Positions 1 through 12,700 of a DNA stretch of 64,000 bases are shown in pieces. The number at the start of each line of letters is the position of its first letter. Position 1 is the stretch's first letter. This stretch comes from Mytilus californianus (Eukaryota > Mollusca > Bivalvia > Mytilida > Mytilidae). The notes beneath the pieces are model-generated. The model ran no database searches. It was given only the letters and a program-made list of their open reading frames with translations, and had not been told where the DNA came from. A program made the translations under genes and the position numbers. The DNA is taken from the NCBI RefSeq assembly GCF_021869535.1, contig NW_026262712.1:48032884-48096883 (forward strand), in the 5' to 3' direction.

Positions 1-1290
1 TTTGTTTAACATGTTTAACATCCAGTTGCAAATTGTCCATGCATGTTCATGATGAGAAAAAATAACAATTAATACAATAGATAAGTCCTATTACGGGGTT
101 TGTCCTGGTTGGAGTAAAGCTCATAATACGGTATGAAATCAAATTACGCTGTCTTCCAGAGCTAACGGTGCAATATGGGATCCGAGTTCACCCATAAAGC
201 TCACATTACGGTAACTATGTTAACTAAGTACAACTTAAGGGGTTAGAGGAACACGTTACTGTTTTAGATCATATTTCAACGTTAAATATGAAAATGAAGA
301 GATGTGGTATTATTGCTTAAGAGAGTGGCAGAAGATACCGAAAGGATGTTCAAACTCATACGTCAAAGACAAATTGACAACACCGAAATCAGTCAACCAT
401 CCGCCAAAGACTAATGGATGACGATGTAAACATTAGAGATTCTTATTGATTCAATGTTACCTTCAGTTAACATACAAAATGTTTACCAAAAAATTGTACG
501 TAATATGACGTCTTTCGACTGAATATATAAGAAATTATAAAATAAAAGTATGTGGTATCACACCTTATATCTTTCTTCGTAATTTGATTCGTCCTCGTAT
601 GATGACGTATAATAACGAATGTAGAGGATATACATTTTCCTTGGTTTGACATATCAAAAATAATTATCTTAAAAATCAAAAGATGACTTCGATTTTTTTT
701 TTAAATAGCATATCATTCTGAATATGAATGAATTATTTAGCGAAACAAGATTACCAACGAACAATCAATCGGTCATAGTAAAGATGCGATTTTATAAATA
801 CCATATCAGTGCTTTATTGAGCAAAGAAAGTTTACCAACACACAACCAATCTGTAATTATAAGGACAATTATAGTGATAAAAGACATGAACAAATCGCTT
901 ATATTTCCTTGATATGTTACAAGACAAATCATAAAACCTTAAAGCGATCTGAGTAAACTGATGGACGTTTATAGATACTGAAGAGCAAATAATGTTGTGT
1001 TTATCTAAACAAGACAGTCAAAGGCAAATCAAGCAAATATGAAAATTATCACACGTGAAAACATGATACCAATATATTCAGTTTGTGCAACACAACCTAA
1101 GCCATACTTCATTAGTAGTAATGAAAATATACAACTCGAACCTCATTTTATTTAGACTGAATCTTTTTGAATAATTCAGATTTGATATCTCTGTGAATCT
1201 AAAAACGTCAAAAATCGTATCATACTGTATCGGGCGGTTTTAAAAGACAATTCACCGCGAATAAAAATAAAATTTTAAAAACTTAGGTTA
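1..1290 (+). repeat. Tandem 1.2-1.5 kb unit, copy 1
   Basis: First of about four head-to-tail diverged copies. Landmarks shared with later copies, in order: a 'catccagttgcaaattgtcc' head, 'aataacaattaatacaatag', short 'acggtatgg...gctcacattacggt' blocks, 'gtggtatgattgcttaagag' near 303-325, a 'ttaccaacgaacaatcaatc' block near 752, and 'gcgatctgagtaaactgatg' near 943. The last 200 bases are unlike the other copies, suggesting an indel. Short open frames here are not shared between copies, so I see no gene. Confidence 0.75.
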
Positions 1291-1294
1291 AGGT

Positions 1295-2735
1295 CACTAC
1301 ATGGTATGGAAAATTATCACATAGACCTCACCATACGAAATGTTTTCAAATATATCGCTCATCATACGGTTTATAATCAAATTAAGACCTTAGAGATAAC
1401 GGTACGATATTCGATCATAGTTCACCGTAAAAGCCCACATCACGGTATGCGAACAATGTACAGTGTTAAAGTTAGAGGTTAACGGTACTGTTTTGAACCA
1501 TAGTATCAGCTTAAATATGAAAATAAAGCGATGTGGTATGATTGCTTAAGAGAGAGGCGGCACTTATTAATGGGATAATTGAACTCATAGTTGAAGACAA
1601 ACTGACAAGACCATATAGGACGACGATATAAGCATACCAGCAAACTGACAACACCATATACATCGGATACCGAAGGCTAACAAGATGTTTAGGGATTTAA
1701 TGTTACCTTGACGTACAGAGTCTTTTAAAAAAATGTATACATACTATGACATTTTTCAACTTAATGTGTAATTAGTAACACACCAAAATCATTTCTTTGT
1801 AATGAGTTTTTCTCCTATGTTGAAGTCTTATATTGTATTTAAAGGTTATACATGTACATTTACCTGTTACATTCTCAATATAAGTATTTTAGCGAGGCAA
1901 GGTTACCAACGAACAATTAATCTGTAATTATAATATAAATGAATATAGTGATATAAGACAACAGGTCACTTTGAAGATTTTTAAATATGGATGTTTTACT
2001 GATCAAAGTACGTTTACCAACACAAAATCAATCCGTAATACTATAGACGAATGAAGCTATAAAAGGCATGAAAAAATTGCTATTTTGATTTCCCTTGATA
2101 TGTTAAAAGACAAATCAAAATAACTAGAAGCGATCTGAGTAAACTGATGGACGTTTATAGATACCGAAGAGCGAAAAATTAAGTATATATCTAAACAAGA
2201 CAGTCAAAAGCAAATTAAGCATATATGAAAATAATCACACGGGAAAACATTATATCAATATATTTAGTTTGTGCAACACGACCAAAGCAAAAACAGAGAG
2301 CGAGTGGAGTAGGCGAAATCATATACACTTATAAGGAATTGATAATTGGTATTTAGATTACGTTGCTCGATAAACAAGCATGTTGTTCACAATGTACTTT
2401 AAAGAAATACAAATGCATGCAAACAAAAGGCAATTACATGTAATGTACATCTATGTATCTTCATTTAAGACATTCTGTTAGTCACAAGTAAATTGCAAAC
2501 TACTCACAAAACTATGTTACCTTGAACTGACGGATTAAACAACAGATTTGCGAAGTCAACATGATGTTGTATTTTGGAAAATTTTCATTACACATGTAGC
2601 CGGTTATGTAGTTGAAAAGGGCATAGTTTTTAGTTAAAAAGAGCGATACAGTATTTCTGTCTTACTTAACAGACCTTTAAATTTATAGTATTTGTTAAAT
2701 TTATTCACAATTTGTTTGAACTTGATTGTTTAATT
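1295..2735 (+). repeat. Tandem 1.2-1.5 kb unit, copy 2
   Basis: Second copy. It lacks the 'ccagtggcaaat' head but keeps the 'acggta' blocks, the 'ccaacgaacaattaatctgt' block and 'gcgatctgagtaaactgatg' near 2134, which is 1192 bases after the same landmark in copy 1. It also shows the unit's right part, with 'gcgagtggagtaggcgaa' and 'ttgctcgataaacaagcatg'. No coding potential is apparent. Confidence 0.75.
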
Positions 2736-4240
2736 ATATAGAGTGTTTAACGTCCAGTGGCAAATATTTCATGCATGCTGATGCGAGAACAAATAAACAA
2801 TCAACACCATAGGTAGGTCCTGTAATCGGAATTTGTCCTGAATGGATTATAGCTCATCATACGGTATGGAATCAAATTACAGTGTTTTCTAGAGCTAACG
2901 GTATGGTATGGGATCATAATTCACCGATTAAGCTCACATTACGGTATATGAAAGTATAATTTTAGATGTTACAGGTTGAAAGTAAGTTTTGTAATTATAG
3001 TACATTTAAAACGTTAAATATGAAAATACGGAGATGTTGTATGATTGCTTAAGGGAGAGGCGGATTATATCATAGGGATATTCGACCTCATACGTAGAGC
3101 ACTAACAACACCATAATCAGGCAGCTACAATGTATTCTCCAGATACCGAGTAACGACGATGTAAACGTATGAGATGCTTAAAGATTGAACGTTACCGTAC
3201 CAAACAAAATCGTTTAATCTTTCAACACATTTGTATGTAATATGTAGTCTTTCGACTTTTTTTTTTTGATATATAAGACATTATAGGAATGCATTTGATA
3301 CCACACCTTAATTGTGTCTGTGTAATTGGATTTTCTTCTTATGTGGAAGTCTTTTATTGTAAATAAAGGTAACATATTTTTTTGTTTTTATATATTACAA
3401 ATAACATTAAAAGATTACTTTAAAGGTTTTCCAAATAGCATATCATTCTCAATATGAGTGTTTCATTTAGCGTAGCAAGGTTACCAATGAATATTCAATC
3501 TGTGAAAGTAAATATCATCGGAATGTTATGATAAAAAGCAAAAGATCACATCGTAGATTTCATAAATATCACACCTTTCTAATTATATCCATTTTATAGA
3601 GAAAAAACGTTTTCCAACAAACAATCAATCTGCAACATTAAAGATGAATATAGTGATCAAAGGCAAGAACAAATCGTTTAATTGTTTTACCCTTTAAGAA
3701 GAATCCTGATAGCTAAAAGCGATAAACGTTTGTAGATACTGAAAAGCAAATAATGCTGTACATATCTTTGAAAGGCTAATCAAACACAAGAAAACGAATA
3801 TGGTAAACATGATACTAATATATTAAGTTTAAGCAACAGGTACACAGCGAAAACAGGAAGCAAAGTTCATGTGCACTTATAAGGAATTAGTGATTGGTTT
3901 TCATATTTCGATAGTCGATAAACAAGCATGTTTTTCGCATTGTACTTTAAGAAATATAAAAAAATAGAAACATATAGAAAAGCATATAATTTACATTCAA
4001 CTTGATCTAAGACATCTGTTGTCACAAATTAGTATCCTACAGAACCTGTAACCAGATGATTTAACAAAGTTAACGTTTTTCGTAAATAATGTTGCATTCC
4101 GGTCTTACAATTTTCATTACACTAGTGAACATGTTGACGGTACGTGTAGTTTTAGTTGAAAAAAGAGATAAAGTATTTCGATGTAACTGTAAAGAACTTT
4201 AAATTTGTAGTCTTTGATAAATTAGTTCATAATTTGATTG
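2736..4240 (+). repeat. Tandem 1.2-1.5 kb unit, copy 3
   Basis: Third copy, with the complete head 'taacgtccagtggcaaatat' at the start and the same block order. The 'gcgat' landmark falls near 3717. The right part ('gtgcacttataaggaattag', 'cgataaacaagcatg') is recognisable but degraded. Noncoding as far as I can see. Confidence 0.75.
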
Positions 4241-5160
4241 TTGTTTGCTTAACGTGCAGTGGCAAATAGTTCACGTAATGTTCATGACGAGAATAAAATA
4301 ACAATTAATACAATAGGTAAGTCCTGAAATACGAGTGTTTCCGGGTTACAATATAGTTCATCATACGGTATGGAATCAAATAACACTAGAACTAACGGTA
4401 TGGTATGAGGTCATAGTTCATCGTTAAAGCTCACACTACGGTTTGTAATCAAATTACACTGTCTTCTAGAACTAACGGTATGGTATGGGGTCATAGTTCT
4501 TCGTTAAAGCTCACACTACGGTTTGTAATAAAAGTGCAGCGTTGAACACTAGAGAATAACGGTACTGACTGGAATCATAGTAAAACGTTAAATGTTAAAT
4601 TAAGGAGATGTGGTGTGATTGCTTCAGAAAGAGGCGGAAGATACCAATGGGACATTCAAACTCATACGTCGAAAACAAACTGACAATGCCAAAAGCAGGC
4701 AGCTATTCACCAGATACCGAGGAACGACGATGTATGCATACGAGCAAACAGACAACACCATATCCACAACAGACCGTGGGCATACAAGATGCTAAGTGAT
4801 TCAATGTTACCTTGACGCAAAAAGTCATCCAAAAACAATTGAACGTAATATGACATTTTTTACTATATATGAAATTATAGGAAAGTATTTGAAATCACTC
4901 TTTAATTGTTTCTTTGTAATTGGATTTTTTTCTCTTATGCTGACGTCTTATATTGTATGTATAGGTTATACATTTACTTGTTTTAATATAAAAGATAATT
5001 ATCTTAAAAATGAAAAGATTACTTCAATTTTACTTTCTAAATAGCATATAATTTTGAAAATGAATGATTTATTTAGCGAAGCAAGTTTACCAACAAATAC
5101 TAGTAACCAATCAGCAATAGTTAAAAATAAACATAGTGATGAAAGGCGAAAGATTACATC
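4241..5160 (+). repeat. Tandem 1.2-1.5 kb unit, copy 4, truncated
   Basis: Fourth copy, starting with 'taacgtgcagtggcaaatag' and ending where another repeat begins near 5185. It contains an internal duplication: the block 'acggtatgg...gctcacactacggt' occurs twice in a row (about 4362-4447 and 4436-4530). The block near 4620-4760 ('gataccaatgggacattcaa', 'aaacaaactgacaa') resembles the head of the short repeat seen at 42990-43210, so the unit may have formed around such an element. Confidence 0.7.
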
Positions 5161-5184
5161 GCAGATTTCCTATATAGAATATCC

Positions 5185-5580
5185 TTTTATATATAAATAA
5201 GAAGATGTGGTATGACTGCCAAGGAGACAACCCTCCATTCAAGTCACAATATAAAATGTAAACAATTATAGGTAAAAGTACGGCCTTCAACACGGAGCCT
5301 TGGCTCACACCGAACAGCAAGCTATAAAGGGCCCCAAAATGACTAGTGTAAAAACAATTCAAACAGGAAAACCAAAGGTCTAATCTATATAAAAAACGAG
5401 AAACGAGAAACACTTATGAACTACACCAACAAACGATAACCACGGAACAACAGGCTCCTGACTTAGGACAGGTGCATACCAATGCAGCGGGTTTAAACGT
5501 TTTAACAGGCGCCAACCTTCACTCTAACCTGATATAGTAGTGTAACATTACAACATAAAAAGGCACATTATAAAATATCA
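5185..5580 (+). repeat. Short interspersed repeat of the 'gatgtggtatga' family
   Basis: Begins 'aagaagatgtggtatgactg' and contains in order 'gagacaaccctccattcaag', 'cggccttcaacacggagcct', 'ctataaagggcccc', 'aacaggctcctgacttagga', a 'gcgggtttaaacg' block and 'agtgtaacattacaacat'. The same order recurs at 21470-21690 and 46265-46640, and inverted at 50560-51005 and 30180-30600. No transposase is encoded; a nonautonomous (MITE-like) nature is inferred from size and copy number. Confidence 0.7.
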
Positions 5581-6600
5581 ATTGAAATGGCGTACACTTA
5601 ACTGCGATCAAGCTTAGCGAATGACCATGCGACAACAGTCAAACAAACTTTATTAAATCAACTCGTTAAGGAACGATCGTTGTCATTGGTCAATACAAAC
5701 CTTCGACCTCAAATAAACTATCAAGCACCGCCCAAGCACACGTGCGAAAATAGAATACACGTACAATACAAGATCGAAAGTTGAATGGATTACTAGTACA
5801 TGATCGTGTACTTGATTATTTCATGGCAATTCTAGCTTATATACATGTAAAATTGAGAATGGAAATGGGGAATGTGTCAAAGAGACAACAACCCGACCAT
5901 AGAGCAGACAACAGCCGAAGGCCACCAATGGGTCTACAATGCAGCAAGAAACTCCCGCACCCGGAGGCGTCCTTCAGCTGGCCCCTAAACAAATATGTAT
6001 ACTAGTTCAGTGATAATGGACGTCATACTAAACTCCAAATTATACACAAGAAACTAAAATTAAAAATGATACAAGACTAACAAAGGCCAGAGGCTGTAAA
6101 ATTCATATTATTATTTTATACAAAAGTTATAATAAGGTCCTTTGTTTTAAATATTTGAAATTGATAACAAAGACTCTTTAATAACAGGTTTCCCGGCGAA
6201 ATATTGATTCCAACTGTCTCCTCTAAATAGTTCTGGACGAACTCCGTGCACCTTTTCTATCTGTTAGGTTACATCATTATGTGTTTAGATTGATATCAAA
6301 TTAGGAAATTTGAATGAAATTGTTCGGATGATGTTGGATAAACGTAAATGGGACCGTAACTTCAAAAATAGCCAAATTACATAATAAAGATATCGACACG
6401 ATTTTACATTAAATATAGGGTTGTGAAATAAATGATTCATTATTCATATTATATCGTCAGTATATCGTAGCGTCTTCCTCGACCATAAAACTAGGCTCAC
6501 TTTTACAAAACCTTTTGATAAATATGAAACTACATGGAAATAGAAAAATGGGATCCCAATGACTAGTTATAAATGACAACTTAAATTTACATCATTTCAT
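5581..6600 (+). repeat. Degraded third copy of the 36.7-37.6 / 47.1-48.2 kb segment
   Basis: Aligns by eye with 36740-37560 and 47160-48100: 'cttaactgcgatcaagctta', 'gtgtacttgattatttcatg', then 'gaaatattgattccaact' and 'aaaccttttgataaatatga'. It is split by a retroelement 3' end at 5853-6112. Divergence is larger than between the two downstream copies. No open frame is conserved among the three. Confidence 0.6.
5853..6112 (-). mobile_element. 5'-truncated retroelement 3' end (minus strand)
   Basis: Reverse complement of the 3' end of the element at 15340-16250. Shared blocks are 'aattgagaatggaaatgggg', 'gacaacaacccgaccataga', the run through 'cacccggaggcgtccttc' and 'caaggccagaggct'-type sequence. 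It interrupts a segment whose paralogues at 36.9 and 47.4 kb lack it, consistent with insertion of a 5'-truncated retrocopy. Confidence 0.7.
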
Positions 6601-6686
6601 GGCATAATCCAGTAACGTTTTAAAGCAGGAAAGCTTGGGGTTTTAGAGATTCGACTTGGATAGTGTGATTGTTTTTTCTGATTCAG
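6170..6686. other. Stretch without gene
   Basis: The first part belongs to the degraded segment copy above. From about 6600 to the exon-like segment at 6687 I see only AT-rich sequence ending in a pyrimidine tract and AG. Confidence 0.5.
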
Positions 6687-6769
6687 TTTACTTGATTTTG
6701 AGAGCTGGTAACCATGCTTTGTTTGAAGATGACAAAACATTGGCCGCAGTGAAAGGAAATATACCTTAT
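6687..6769 (+). CDS. Exon-like segment 1 of the candidate gene
   Basis: Follows 'gttttttctgattcag' and ends at TAT|GTAACT. It is open for 27 codons with a mixed, protein-like composition (LRAGNHALFEDDKTLAAVKG). Entry phase is 1, exit phase 0. It is one of the better-supported segments because acceptor and residue composition agree. Confidence 0.45.
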
Positions 6770-9700
6770 GTAACTCCGGCGATATAGGTGATGAATTTTT
6801 AATTCTTGATCTGTTAGATCAGCAAGAAGGTGTAATAAGATACATTGTGTAGAATTCTACTGACCAATGGTCATCCCGTCAAAAGATTGTAATGCAGGGC
6901 TTCCCCAAAGGGGTTAGGAAAATGTAAATTTTCAAACAAATAATGGTTTCCTTCGTCTGCATAAAAATAGTTATTAAAATAACTTGCCTTTATTTAATTC
7001 TGTTTACGTTCGTAGTAACCTAGTACATTCCATTGTCGGTTACCTGTGTCAATTCACGTGCACACTGCGATTGTTGTTGTATTTGAATCTTTTGGCCAAT
7101 GAAATGGGACGTTACATGTTGTTTGTTTTTGATATGCCAGAATGTTATCAATGAACTATCAAACGCAAAACTTGACTGTAGTTCAGTGTAACTCGAACAA
7201 AAAGACATATAAACAAAAACATGTAAACATACACTGAACGAATGAGATTGATCTGTGACACAATATTAATAAAACAAAAGATGTAGTAACAGTGTCAAAT
7301 AGACAATTCTTACCTGGAACAAAATGGCGTTAAATAAAATAACAGGTAAATCTAATTATAATAATTTTGTTGTTAGGAGAAACGGAAACATTTTTTACAA
7401 AATTAATAAATTTGTTGTGCACAGTCCGAATACAGAAGTGAAAATTTATCGTCATACTTAGAACTTATCAAAGGTGGTACTTATTAAAAATAGTGAGACG
7501 AGATATAACACGAAATAAGTAAACATTAAATTACAGAAATACATAACAAATTGTGTCAACAGGTCAAATTAACACGAAAGTACGATTTGAGAGTACTCGC
7601 AGTTACTGAAAGCTAGTTAAAAGCAAAAAAAGACAATTAATAATAAAACAAATCATGCATCAGAGACTAATATATGGGTGTTTTATTGAGCAAAGAAAGT
7701 TTACCAATAAACAATCAATATGTAATATTTAAGACGAATATAGTGATAAAAGACATCGCTAACTTGATATCCCTTGATATGTTATAAGACGATTCGTAAT
7801 AGCTGTAAGCGATCTGCGTACACTTATTAAAATGTAAAGATACTGAAGAGCAACGACTGCTGTATGTATCTTAAACAGATAGTCAATATCAGATCAATCA
7901 AAAATAACAAAAAATAAAAAGGAAAACATGAAACCAGTATCTTAATTAAGTCTGCGCAACACCAAAAAAAAACCCAGAGCAACATGAAGCGAGTGGAGTA
8001 GGCGAATTCATGTTCACTTATAGGGAATTCGTATTTGGTGTTTATATTTCGTTGCTGGATAAACAAACATGTTGTCCGCAATATACCTTAAAGGAAAAGA
8101 AATAAAAAATAAAAAAAACATATAATTTACATGAAACGTTTATATATCTAAGACGTCTTTTGTCACAAATGAGCTGCAAAATTTAAATAATTCAAGAAAC
8201 GAGAAACGATGCTGTATATATCTTTAAAAGGATAATCAAAAGCTGATCAAACTAATATAAATATATTCTGGAAAGCATAATATATAGATTCTACCACTGC
8301 ATCGAGTGTGATACGATATTTATGCACTCGAGACAGTTAAATTTTCAAATTTAAAACGAGAAGCTCGCCGAGCGTTTTAAATATTTAAACTTTAGCTGTC
8401 GAGAGTGGATAAATATCGTATTACACGAGATTTGGTGGTGGAATCTGTTTCTCTAATGATTTGAAACAATACGCAGGCAAATTTATTCCTACTTTTCGAA
8501 TGATCTGCAAAAAGATGTGTTCTTTCTATGTGACGTCATCAGGCATGGTCGCCTTTTTTCATGCCGTCACAATAGGAAATTCAGAGGAAAGCAAGAAAAT
8601 TCGACGTCATAATCGGATTTTAACCAATGAAGAACTGAGATCAAACGAACCACACGTTGATTAAATTTTTTTTATACAATGGGTGCAGAAAGGGATAAAT
8701 TGACGAAGAATTAGAGAAACTAATATATTCAATTCGGATAACACGAACGTAAACACAACAAAAACAGGAAGCGAATAGAGTCGGAAAATTCAAGTGCACT
8801 TATAAGGAATTAATAATTAGTATTTATGTTTTGTTGGTCGATAAACCAACAAATTGTTCGCACATTTTTGTATGAGGCTTGAAAGTGAGGAAAGGCGAAC
8901 TGAGAGGTTTTATAACCTAGACCTTATGTTGTATTATATAGTAAGATTACATTTATTGCAGTGTTCAGCCTGAAAGAATGGTTTACATCACATAACAAAT
9001 TATTTACAATATTAAATTAAATCAGTCAAATATTAAAAGTTTGGCAATTTCGATGGGGAAATCAAAATAGAAAAAAAACGACTAAATTATTGAGAATTCT
9101 TCTGCAATCATCCAAACTTTGTACAAATAACAAGTTTACATATACAAAAAAAAAGTCACATGATACACATGTACCTATTTCATCTCGAGCAAACGTTTAT
9201 AATAATATTACTATTTACGTTCCTCTAGTGATCCTCATCGCTCTCTGCGTGTAAGCCATGTCGATTTCTTTCAACATTGCTTTTCGTCCTGTTTCTAACG
9301 CAAGAACATATTTTTATTATTTTCCGACAATGTTTATATATATCAATATTTGATATTGAATTCATAAAAACAAATTGTCATTCGAAAATCCCTTTCACAT
9401 AGGTTTTTTTTTGCTTTTGTTTGTAATGTAAGTTTTATTTAGCCTTGCTTTAATTGTAGGCTTTACTTAGTCTTGCTTTTATTTTTAAGGTGTACAATAG
9501 GTCTGTCCGAATTGGTTAAATCCTCTAATTCAAGGTCGAATGAGAGAAATTGGAAGAAGAAAATCATCAGACTTTTAAGTGTATCATAACATATAGTGAC
9601 AGAAAACATAAGACGTTAAGAGAAATAATTATGGATTATAGCTATATAATTATGTGTAGAATGGAAGTTAATTGTAGGATGTCTGTATTTAAAGTGTATA

Positions 9701-12700
9701 CAGGCACTTTTTTTTCTACCCAGATGTATGTTTTTCCATAGCATCTTATCAACACTAAGTGAGAATTACTAATTAACAACAAGGTCATTCGACCACCCAT
9801 TATCTATGCATGATTTATTTGCCATTAGCTCCTTCTCAAGGCTATATTTCAAGGTTGCAGTCAACAGATTTTAACAACCAAATTGCAAACTGGATTCAGA
9901 ACTATCATAGTACTTCAGCGAAGTATGTTTTAAGTCTCCTCTTAGGTGCTGCCAAGAACAACCTGCTACAATTAATTTTAGATCATCACCCGGAAGACTG
10001 CAACAGCGGCCATCTTACATTTCAGATTGAATTGAAAATCATATTTTAGATTCATAAAATCATCAATAATGCATAAAACAATTATGATATGAATATGAAT
10101 ATAATTATATGTAGGGTTTACGCCAATGAAAGCCCAACTAAGCGAAACAAAACCCAAAAGAATTCCAACTATAGAAGAGTGATGTTATAATATCCCAAGC
10201 TGTAATTTGTCGCGAGTTTAGAAAACGTTCATGGTTACTTTTACAGAGACTATAAAAGATCCTCCATCAACACTAAATTTTTAAAAAACCGTTAAATTAA
10301 ATGTTTAACTTGTTAGATTTTTTAATAATGGTAATTTAAGATACATTTTGTATCATATACAAATTCGATCGGTGCAGTTGGTTTTTAGAAAAAAGCCAAT
10401 ACTAATTGTTTTTTGTCCTGTTTAATACGACGAATTACGTAACAGAACAGAATCACGTGACATTATTATTGTCCACTCAACAAACACATTTCTATACACT
10501 CAAACAGGTGATTCCTTGGAAAAATCTGCTAAATAAGACAGTCATCTTAATTTATTTACAATAACATTGCATGTTAAACTATATGATTCTATCTTGGGTT
10601 TTTTTTGTTTGCTGTTTTGATTGGTCAAGGCATTCCAAACGTTATATTTTTTTCCGTACAACATGCAGAATCTGTGACTTAGCTTGCTATCCGTGCGCTT
10701 GGTTTAACTCGTAATGCAATTAAAACCAATAACATGATAGCGAGAATACATAATGGTGATTTATATCGTATACCAAGTCAATAGGTGTGTTGGTTTCCGA
10801 CAATAAATTTTCAGTTTCATAAGGTTATGAAGAAATCCGTGTTTAGAACCTTAAATATCATTTGAATTACAATTAAAATAGAAGACTCTAAATGCTTGAT
10901 AATATGTGGTTATAGTCAATTCTTTTTTTTTCAGCCTTTATGAAAGGTTATCTATTCATTGACTGTGAAAAATATATTGTGAAAAGTCCTTAATCTTTCA
11001 GAAATGAAGCCATGAAGAGATTTTGTCTGTAACTGATAATCAATATAATAATAGTTAAACCACAAAATCATAATTGGTTTTTGTACGCGAAGTACAAAAA
11101 AATGTACCAAGTAGTCATTATAGAAGGTAACAACTTTTATCTTAATAGCAAATGTGAACTAATTTCTCCGAAAACCCTCAATGCTTGTTTTTGATTGAGT
11201 TCGTTTTGCTGAAACTTTTGAAAAGTTTGTATTTTAGCTTACTATACATGTACGTTATGGATTTTGCTCTTTGTTGAAGGCTGTATGGTGACTTATACTT
11301 GATTACGTCTTATGATGGATAACTGTCCTCTTTGGCAATCGTTCCTTTTGTTTATGGTTGATCTTATAGTTATTCATTCTTGATTACATTTTTATGTGTA
11401 CGTCAATATTTGTAAACACATCTAAAAGATTATCTGATAGCCAAGCGCAATAATATCCGTTCGTCCTATACAACTATAATACGAGATTTCTACACTCTAC
11501 GAGTTTTTGTCAGAACTACACTGTTCTTTCTCTACACTCTCATTTGATAAAATAGCGTATTCATCTTTTTATTTGGGAGAAAAATATGTTTATAGTGTTG
11601 TATCTCTACTATTTTCTGCTAACTGTTATCAAAGTTATCTTAGTAGCACTATGCTAAAATTGTTTGTATAGTATGAGCAGTCCAGGATAGTACGCAGTTA
11701 AAAGACCATGATCTATCTACAATAGATATATAGGGATACATTTCTAAATTCCATTGTTTGTAGTGAAGTGTTCTATCTCCAGAAAAAAATGAATGCTTAA
11801 TTTGTGTAAGTTGCTTGTCTTAAAAAAAACCAATCGAACAACGAGTTACTCTTCATGAACGTTAATTCGATTCCTATAAAACTTTTTATGTCTTAGTCAA
11901 ATATTTATGATATTGCGCTTTAAACTTTGTATTCAATGTCCCAACAGTTAGAAAAGTGGGAAATATATCATTATAAGATTTATATGACGCACTGACTGCT
12001 GACTGTTGTTCTTCGAATACCCCCTCCCCCTTTTCCTTTTCTTTTCCCCATAGAAAAAAAAATGTTTTTCTTTTTTTAAATTATCGCTTTTTATTTGTAT
12101 TCACAAACGAACGTCGACACTACTATAATTCTAGTTGATTGCTTGTCGGAAGTTTTCATAACGCTAATATGTTGGATCATACCAAAACTATCTGTTTTTC
12201 TAACCCCATTTGTAAAAAGATAATTATGCTCTGATGTATTGTTTGTACATGCTTTAGAAAAGTTAACATATCTGATGTGAGTAATTCTTTTATTTCTCAG
12301 ACTTTTTTTTTCTCTTTTTCTCACGACAAAATGAGAAAAAATCTCATAGAAAAGTGTGCTACAAACTGTTACAACAGTTATTTTATATTAATTCCATGAT
12401 TAATAGATTATATACTTCATTTACAATGTATTTATGGTCAAATAGGATAATTTATATAAGGCATTTTGAATCGTTAAAACATCTGCTGCCAGTATTACTT
12501 TTTTCTTCACTGACTGAAATAAATTCATTCAATATTTTTAATATTTATATAAAATAAAAACACTTCTTCAGTAAAGGGTACATGTAGTAGTATCCTTATC
12601 TGTCTTGCGTGTGTATTTTCTTATCTAATGATTACTGTCTTAGTAAACAGTTTTTCAATTCAATTATCAACTTTATATTGAACAATAAATCAACATGGCC

